From assembly GCF_004801885.1 (NCBI RefSeq), contig NZ_SSSM01000005.1:930001-994000 (forward strand): 64,000 nt of DNA. The letters are read 5' to 3'. The translations under genes were made by a program, and so were the position numbers. Below are positions 59,509-64,000 of this stretch, piece by piece (within the stretch, counting starts at the first letter, position 1; every line of letters begins with the position of its first letter). Source of the stretch: Naasia lichenicola. GTDB taxonomy: Bacteria > Actinomycetota > Actinomycetes > Actinomycetales > Microbacteriaceae. Under the pieces are notes generated by a model. The model did no database searches. It saw nothing but the letters and a program-made list of their open reading frames with translations, and was not told the origin of the DNA.

Positions 59509-60882
59509 ATGGCAGCTACTGCCACGGAAGTCACCACCCTCGAAACTCTCATCGAGAAGGCGGGGGGCCCGGTTCGACTGCTTCGCAGCTCCAATCTCGG
59601 CCCATACATCTTCCCGGGCATCCCGACGGAATTCACCAACTTCCGTGACGAGGGACGCTCCTGGAAGCAGAGCGTGGCGCTGCTCGAGCAGTCGTACCAC
59701 ATGTTCGAGCTGCACGTCCGGGGTCCAGAGGCCATCCAGTTCCTCTCTCAGTTCTCCGTCAACAACTACAGCAAATTCCCTCCGCTCAAAGGCAAGCAGA
59801 TTGTCCTCGCTGCGCCCGATGGCAACCTGCTTGCCGACGCGATCGTGTTCCGTGAGTCGGAGGACTTCTTCCGGATCGTCGGAGCCCCGTTCGCCAGCGA
59901 CTGGCTGCTCTTCCAGTCGCTGTCCACCTCGCTGAACGTCACCGTAGAGATAAACCCGAGCTGGACGGTGCTCGAGGCGCCTCGTGATGTCTTCCGCTTT
60001 CAGCTGCAGGGGCCGAACGCGCTCCCACTCGTCCAGGAGGTGTCCAACGGAACACTCCCGGACATCAAGTTCTTCGGCATCGGTGAGTTCCAGATCGCCG
60101 GACAGACGGTTCGGGCGCTACGCCACGGCATGGCCGGCACACCGGGCTTCGAGATCTACGGCCCATGGGACTCGCAGCAGGCGGTACGCGCCGCTGTTGA
60201 AGAGGCCGGTGTGAAGTACGGATTGTTCAAGGTCGGCGCGAACGCCTACCCGCTCAGTGCCCAGGAGTCGGGTTGGATGGCCATGCCGCTGCCGGCGATC
60301 TACGCAGGCGAGGATACGCGGCCCTATCGCGAGTGGCTGAGCCCATATCACCTCGAGTCGATCGGGTCCCTAGGCGGGAGCCTTGTTTCCGACCGGATCG
60401 AGGACTACTACGTTGATCCGATCGAAGTCGGATACGGCGGTCTGATCGACTGGGATCGAGACTTCGTCGGCAAGGAGGGCTTGCGAGCTAAAGCGGACAA
60501 CCGCCGACGCACAAAGGTCACGCTCGAGTGGCACGATGACGACGTCGCTGCCGTTGCCGCGTCAGCGCTCTTCGGAGATACTCCGAGCCGCTACGTCGGT
60601 TTCCCGCTGCCCATGTACTCGACTTGGCAGTCAGACCTCGTGCGGCTCAACGGCAAGCCTGTTGGCGTCTCGCAGTGGTCCTCTTATTCGCCCAACGCTC
60701 GCCACGTGCTCTCCCTCGCCCTTGTGGACATCGACCAGGCCGAGCCGGGCACCGAGCTGGTGCTCGACTGGGGTGAGCCGGACTCGCAGCGCGCCACTGT
60801 CGACAACCACGCAGTCAAGCAGATTCGGGTACGCGTGGCGCCAAGTCCCTACTTCGAGAAGGTCATCAAGACAAAGGCATGA
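59509..60882 (+). CDS. LigM/DesA-like tetrahydrofolate-dependent O-demethylase, paralogue 3
   Basis: 457 aa. More similar to paralogue 1 than to paralogue 2: FTNFRDEGRSWKQSVALLEQ, SYHMFELHVRGPEAIQFLSQ, VRALRHGMAGTPGFEIYGPW, SDRIEDYYVDPIEVGYGGLI, DWDRDFVGKEGLRAKADNRR. Where paralogue 2 has FDQSHHM, paralogues 1 and 3 have LEQSYHM, so their substrate may differ from that of classic LigM. GAAAGGA precedes the ATG. Single-gene unit with a long leader and a very strong terminator; the nearby LysR regulator 2 faces it. Confidence 0.85.
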   Translation: MAATATEVTTLETLIEKAGGPVRLLRSSNLGPYIFPGIPTEFTNFRDEGRSWKQSVALLEQSYHMFELHVRGPEAIQFLSQFSVNNYSKFPPLKGKQIVLAAPDGNLLADAIVFRESEDFFRIVGAPFASDWLLFQSLSTSLNVTVEINPSWTVLEAPRDVFRFQLQGPNALPLVQEVSNGTLPDIKFFGIGEFQIAGQTVRALRHGMAGTPGFEIYGPWDSQQAVRAAVEEAGVKYGLFKVGANAYPLSAQESGWMAMPLPAIYAGEDTRPYREWLSPYHLESIGSLGGSLVSDRIEDYYVDPIEVGYGGLIDWDRDFVGKEGLRAKADNRRRTKVTLEWHDDDVAAVAASALFGDTPSRYVGFPLPMYSTWQSDLVRLNGKPVGVSQWSSYSPNARHVLSLALVDIDQAEPGTELVLDWGEPDSQRATVDNHAVKQIRVRVAPSPYFEKVIKTKA

Positions 60883-60890
60883 ACTCTGGC

Positions 60891-60928
60891 GATTAGTGCC
60901 TCGGATCCAGCGATCCGGGGCACTAATC
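60891..60928 (+). terminator. strong terminator after ligM paralogue 3
   Basis: A 17-base stem starting GATTAGTGCC and ending GGCACTAATC, loop CAGC, with a single T-G pair. It begins 9 bases after the stop codon and also lies at the end of the convergent LysR gene. Confidence 0.8.
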
Positions 60929-60944
60929 GTCCGGCGTTCTCTCG

Positions 60945-61901
60945 TCAAGAGACCGGCACTGGCGCTGGCAGTGGCCAGTTCGCGGCCTTCGCAAAGGCTA
61001 TGACCGCCTCAGCGCGAGGGGTGGGCATGAGGTCGGCCGACCAGATCACATCCACGGCGACCGGGGGAATCGGGGGCGATACATCCTTCATCACCAGCGG
61101 GAATCCCTTGGCGTCGGAGAAGTCCGAATGCCGCTGGATCAGCATGCCATAGCCCAACCCGCGCCCGACCAGGGAGCGAACGACCTCGGGATTTCCGGTG
61201 CGGTGGCGGATGCGGGGGGTGAGGCCCTGCGCAGCGAAGGTAGTCAGCACGTTCTCCCGCGACGGGGGAGCGTCGAGCATGATGAAGTCCTCGTCGATCA
61301 AGTCTTTCAGACGAACCACTGGGTCGGTGGCTCGCGGGTGATTGGCCGGCAGTAGGACGTGCGGGGGCAACGCGAAGAGCGTCGTACGCTTCACTCGCCC
61401 TGGCAGACGAACGTCGTAGACGAACGCGACATCGATCCGCCCCGAATCCAGCAGCTCGACCAGGTGATCCTGGTCGGCCTCGATGACTTCGATGTCCAGG
61501 CGGGGGTGGGATGCCCCGAAATCGCTCAGGAGTGGGGGCAGCACCGTCGGTGCGAGAGTGGGGAAGCACCCGATGGCCAACGGGCCGACGAGCGCATCCG
61601 TGGAGGTGTGCAACGCCGCGTAGAGCTCGTGGGCTCCGCGGAGGAGCAGGCGGGCGTCGGCGACGGCGCGAACGCCCGCGCTCGTGAGAGTGAGGCCCTG
61701 GGCCTTACGACGCACGCAGAGACGCTCTCCGACCAGTCTCTCCAACTCGGTGATCGCATCTGACATCGCTGAGGGGGAGACGTGGACCAGCTCGGCTGCG
61801 CCCACGATCGTTCCGGCCTCCGCGGCGGCGACCAAGTAGGCGAGCTGACGGAGCGTGAACGGAGGAGTCGCCACGCTCGAAGACCACGGAAGATCGCTCA
61901 T
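60945..61901 (-). CDS. LysR-family regulator 2
   Basis: 318 aa from ATG 61901 (a GTG at 61919 is also possible). Helix-turn-helix PFTLRQLAYLVAAAEAGTIV, GAAELVHVSPSAMSDAITEL, ERLVGERLCVRRKAQGLTLT; effector domain LAIGCFPTLAPTVLPPLLSD. Paralogue of LysR regulator 1. It follows the TfdB-like hydroxylase gene by 14-32 bases on the same strand, so it may be co-transcribed with the genes it controls. Confidence 0.88.
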   Translation of the reverse strand: MSDLPWSSSVATPPFTLRQLAYLVAAAEAGTIVGAAELVHVSPSAMSDAITELERLVGERLCVRRKAQGLTLTSAGVRAVADARLLLRGAHELYAALHTSTDALVGPLAIGCFPTLAPTVLPPLLSDFGASHPRLDIEVIEADQDHLVELLDSGRIDVAFVYDVRLPGRVKRTTLFALPPHVLLPANHPRATDPVVRLKDLIDEDFIMLDAPPSRENVLTTFAAQGLTPRIRHRTGNPEVVRSLVGRGLGYGMLIQRHSDFSDAKGFPLVMKDVSPPIPPVAVDVIWSADLMPTPRAEAVIAFAKAANWPLPAPVPVS

Positions 61902-61933
61902 GGGATGAGACTCGCGCACTCGGGGGCGCGCGT

Positions 61934-63730
61934 CTATCTCCCGTCGGTGGGAAGCGGGCGTTCAAGCAACGTCGATAGCACGGCGGTCAGTTGGGACGTC
62001 AGCTCCGCGAGTGGGATCCCGCGCGCCGACGCCGACCGCCACGCCACGTAACCGTCGGGGCGGACGAGCACGGCGCCATCCTCCTCGACTTCACGCATAC
62101 GCATCCAAGAAAAATAGAGGTCCTGCGCGGCGGGTGCGCCGACTACCACAGCTCTCAGGTATGGGATGTTCAAGGCTTCTACGGCCTCTGTCCACACGGC
62201 GCCTGAAAGGCCGGTCAACAGCGTGAACACCCCATCGCCTATGAGATCGAGGGTGGAGATGCGACGCCCGCTCGCATCGACCAGCCAGGCGTGGGGAAGC
62301 TTCGCACCCGGCCGTGTGGTGTGCTGAGCGTAGATCTCTGGATCTCGCGCCCAGACCTCGGCGGGCTCGTCGCCCAGGATGATCGCCGAGGACCTGTAGC
62401 GCTGGTTGACCTCGATTCCGAGGGCGTTGTATTCGTTCTCCTTGAGCTGCAGCACGGCGGAGAGGTCCGCACGCGCCCGAACGCCCTCGTCGGTCGGGGC
62501 GCTCAGCTTCTGGTATCGCGCCGGGCCGCCGGGCGCGGTAGCCGCGAGCGCGGCCTGCAGCGGCGCGTACTCGCGGCGGGACTGGTTCGCACGGGTGACG
62601 ACGTGCTTTCCCACTGGCACTCGCTCCTCGCTATAGCTGGACAGCAGCCGGGCGTCAGCCCAGCCTCTCAGCACGTATGCGAGCTTCCACGCGAGGTTGA
62701 ATGCGTCCTGAACGCAGGTGTTCGACCCGAGCCCGTTCGAGGGCGGATGACGATGCACCGCGTCGCCCCCGCAGAAAATTCGACCGTTCGAATAGCTCGA
62801 CGCCCACGCCTCGTTGACATACCAGGGATTCACTGCCGTGACCTCAGGCTCGAAGTCGGGGTCGCCCACATAGGCTTTGATCCGCGCGGTCGCAGCCTGA
62901 ACGCTCAGATCGGGCTCACCGGCGTCGATGTCGAACCCCCAACCGGCGATCCAACGGTCCCAGGGGCGGATCGCGCGCAGTAGACCGAGCCCGATCTCGC
63001 CCACCGCTGCCGCCTCGTTGACGATCCAGGTCAGCACACTGTGGCGGTAAGTCATGTACCGGGAGAGATCGCCGGAGAACTGCGCGTAGACCGTGCCGGC
63101 GCGGCGCAGGACTCCCTCAAGCGGAATTCCGGCATCCTCGGCCACTTGTGATCGGGCGCCGTCGGCCCCCACCAGGTAGCGCGCCCTGCGCTCGTAGCGC
63201 TGGCCGGTAAGGCGGTTTTCCAGGACTACCGTTACCCCCTCGTCGTCTTGGACGCTCGAGTGATAGAGGGTGTTAAAGGTGAAGACCGCGCCGCGTCGTG
63301 CGGCCGCGTTAACGAGGATCGGCTCCAGCAGCGGTTGCGGCAGATCGGCCATCTGGCAGGGGCTGGCCGCGCGGAACTCCCCGAATCGATCATCCCCCAG
63401 CCCGTAGCTCGAGATCCGTGCGATCTCGGGGCCCTCAAGGCTGGTCGTGAATGTGGTGTCGCCCATCAGCTCCCATGGCGTCGCCTGCCGGAGCACCTCG
63501 TGCTCGAGTCCGAGGCTGCGCAGAACCTCCATAGTGCGGAGGTTGGTGACATGGGCTCGCGGCGAGTCAGCGAGCCAATTGGCTCGGCCCACCGCGAGAA
63601 CGGTGATGCCGTAGGTGGCGAGGGCGAGTGCGGTCGTCGCGCCCATTGGTCCTGTTCCGACGACGATGACGTCGGCGTCGAACTCGCGCAGCTCAGCTTC
63701 GGATCGCGGGTTGTGCAACATTGCACGCAT
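61934..63730 (-). CDS. FAD-dependent phenol hydroxylase, TfdB-like
   Basis: 598 aa, the length of 2,4-dichlorophenol 6-monooxygenase. FAD motif VIVVGTGPMGATTALALATY; PRAHVTNLRTMEVLRSLGLE; YLVGADGARSQVAEDAGI (the DG motif); CGGDAVHRHPPSNGLGSNTC (the GD motif with the typical HPP). The C-terminal thioredoxin-like domain includes ISTLDLIGDGVFTLLTGLSG and DGAVLVRPDGYVAWR. It uses NAD(P)H and O2 to hydroxylate a phenol ortho to its OH. In this island it may prepare a methoxyphenol or hydroxybenzoate for ring cleavage. Lies between the cupin gene and LysR regulator 2. Confidence 0.88.
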   Translation of the reverse strand: MRAMLHNPRSEAELREFDADVIVVGTGPMGATTALALATYGITVLAVGRANWLADSPRAHVTNLRTMEVLRSLGLEHEVLRQATPWELMGDTTFTTSLEGPEIARISSYGLGDDRFGEFRAASPCQMADLPQPLLEPILVNAAARRGAVFTFNTLYHSSVQDDEGVTVVLENRLTGQRYERRARYLVGADGARSQVAEDAGIPLEGVLRRAGTVYAQFSGDLSRYMTYRHSVLTWIVNEAAAVGEIGLGLLRAIRPWDRWIAGWGFDIDAGEPDLSVQAATARIKAYVGDPDFEPEVTAVNPWYVNEAWASSYSNGRIFCGGDAVHRHPPSNGLGSNTCVQDAFNLAWKLAYVLRGWADARLLSSYSEERVPVGKHVVTRANQSRREYAPLQAALAATAPGGPARYQKLSAPTDEGVRARADLSAVLQLKENEYNALGIEVNQRYRSSAIILGDEPAEVWARDPEIYAQHTTRPGAKLPHAWLVDASGRRISTLDLIGDGVFTLLTGLSGAVWTEAVEALNIPYLRAVVVGAPAAQDLYFSWMRMREVEEDGAVLVRPDGYVAWRSASARGIPLAELTSQLTAVLSTLLERPLPTDGR

Positions 63731-63814
63731 CTCTCCCTCGGACGTCGTGCGTCCGATCGGTGGTTGGCGACGGGCGCCGCGGAGGTAGTCAGCAGCACCC
63801 GTCGCGAGGGTGCC

Positions 63815-64000
63815 TCAGGAATGGGTTCCGATCAACATGACCGCGATGGTGGCGGGCCTGTCGGTGCGATTGCGCCAGGCGTGCCGCGTCGCGTTCTGGA
63901 CGACGAAGTCATGCTGCCTCAGAACGGTCTCGCCGAGATCGGTCTCGAGGATCACCTCTCCGTCGAGCACGATGACGTAATCGACGGTATCCGTGCGATG
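63815..64000 (-). CDS. cupin-domain protein, C-terminal part (cut by window edge)
   Basis: The last 61 residues of a minus-strand gene running off the window. They read HRTDTVDYVIVLDGEVILET, LRQHDFVVQNATRHAWRNRT, ATIAVMLIGTHS, nearly the same layout as the cupin of the ligJ operon, including HAWRN and the single-His motif 1. It precedes the TfdB-like hydroxylase gene by 84 bases and is probably in the same operon. Confidence 0.82.
   Translation of the reverse strand, partial: HRTDTVDYVIVLDGEVILETDLGETVLRQHDFVVQNATRHAWRNRTDRPATIAVMLIGTHS

Noticed and set aside
1-64000. CRISPR arrays, insertion sequences and defence systems
   Set aside because: No regularly spaced repeats, transposase motifs, cas genes or known defence-gene domains were seen on either strand.

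Overview
The window is GC-rich DNA from an actinobacterium, most likely Microbacterium or another member of the Microbacteriaceae. This is inferred from base composition, gene families and several apparently leaderless start codons with a TANNNT element 6-8 bases upstream. It carries about 64 recognisable protein genes, two of them cut by the window edges. I see no rRNA, intact tRNA, CRISPR array, transposase or integrase gene.

Region 1 (1-23.0 kb) reads as ordinary chromosome. It holds the end of an ECF sigma factor with two Asp23-type envelope-stress genes, stress membrane proteins, a BLUF blue-light sensor, and an ArsR/SRPBCC/hydrolase operon. A TetR repressor faces an SDR oxidoreductase across three near-identical operators. 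A rifamycin ADP-ribosyltransferase (arr) follows, then an arsenic-type module (ArsR, flavoprotein, ArsN-like acetyltransferase) without an efflux pump. An unusual SGNH-GAF fusion and a GlsB-type membrane protein complete the region.

Region 2 (about 23.03-35.87 kb) is a 12.8-kb catabolic block. It begins at a tRNA-3'-end-like sequence, and a second related copy begins immediately after it, so the block looks like an accreted genomic island. It encodes a BMP-type nucleoside-like ABC transporter, two cytosine-deaminase-like amidohydrolases, a nucleoside-deaminase-like enzyme, a formamidase, an alpha/beta hydrolase, an M24 protein, a GATase1-like protein and a LacI repressor. GCGAAACGTTTCGC-type palindromes precede four of the transcription units, so this appears to be one LacI regulon for uptake and stepwise hydrolysis of an unidentified N-heterocycle or amide.

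Region 3 (about 35.87 kb to beyond the window) is a second, larger island for methoxylated aromatic compounds. Three LigM/DesA-like tetrahydrofolate-dependent O-demethylases would put methyl groups on THF. MetF, FolD, an FchA-like cyclohydrolase and PurU would oxidise that carbon to formate. FolE, PabB, FolC and a 5-formyl-THF cyclo-ligase would supply or recycle the cofactor. A vanillyl-alcohol-oxidase-like flavoenzyme, a TfdB-like phenol hydroxylase, LigJ (4-oxalomesaconate hydratase) and LigK (CHA aldolase) point to a gallate or protocatechuate 4,5-cleavage type lower pathway ending in pyruvate and oxaloacetate. No ring-cleavage dioxygenase is visible, so that step is either outside the window or unconventional. 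A ribose-type ABC transporter, one TetR and two LysR regulators serve this island.
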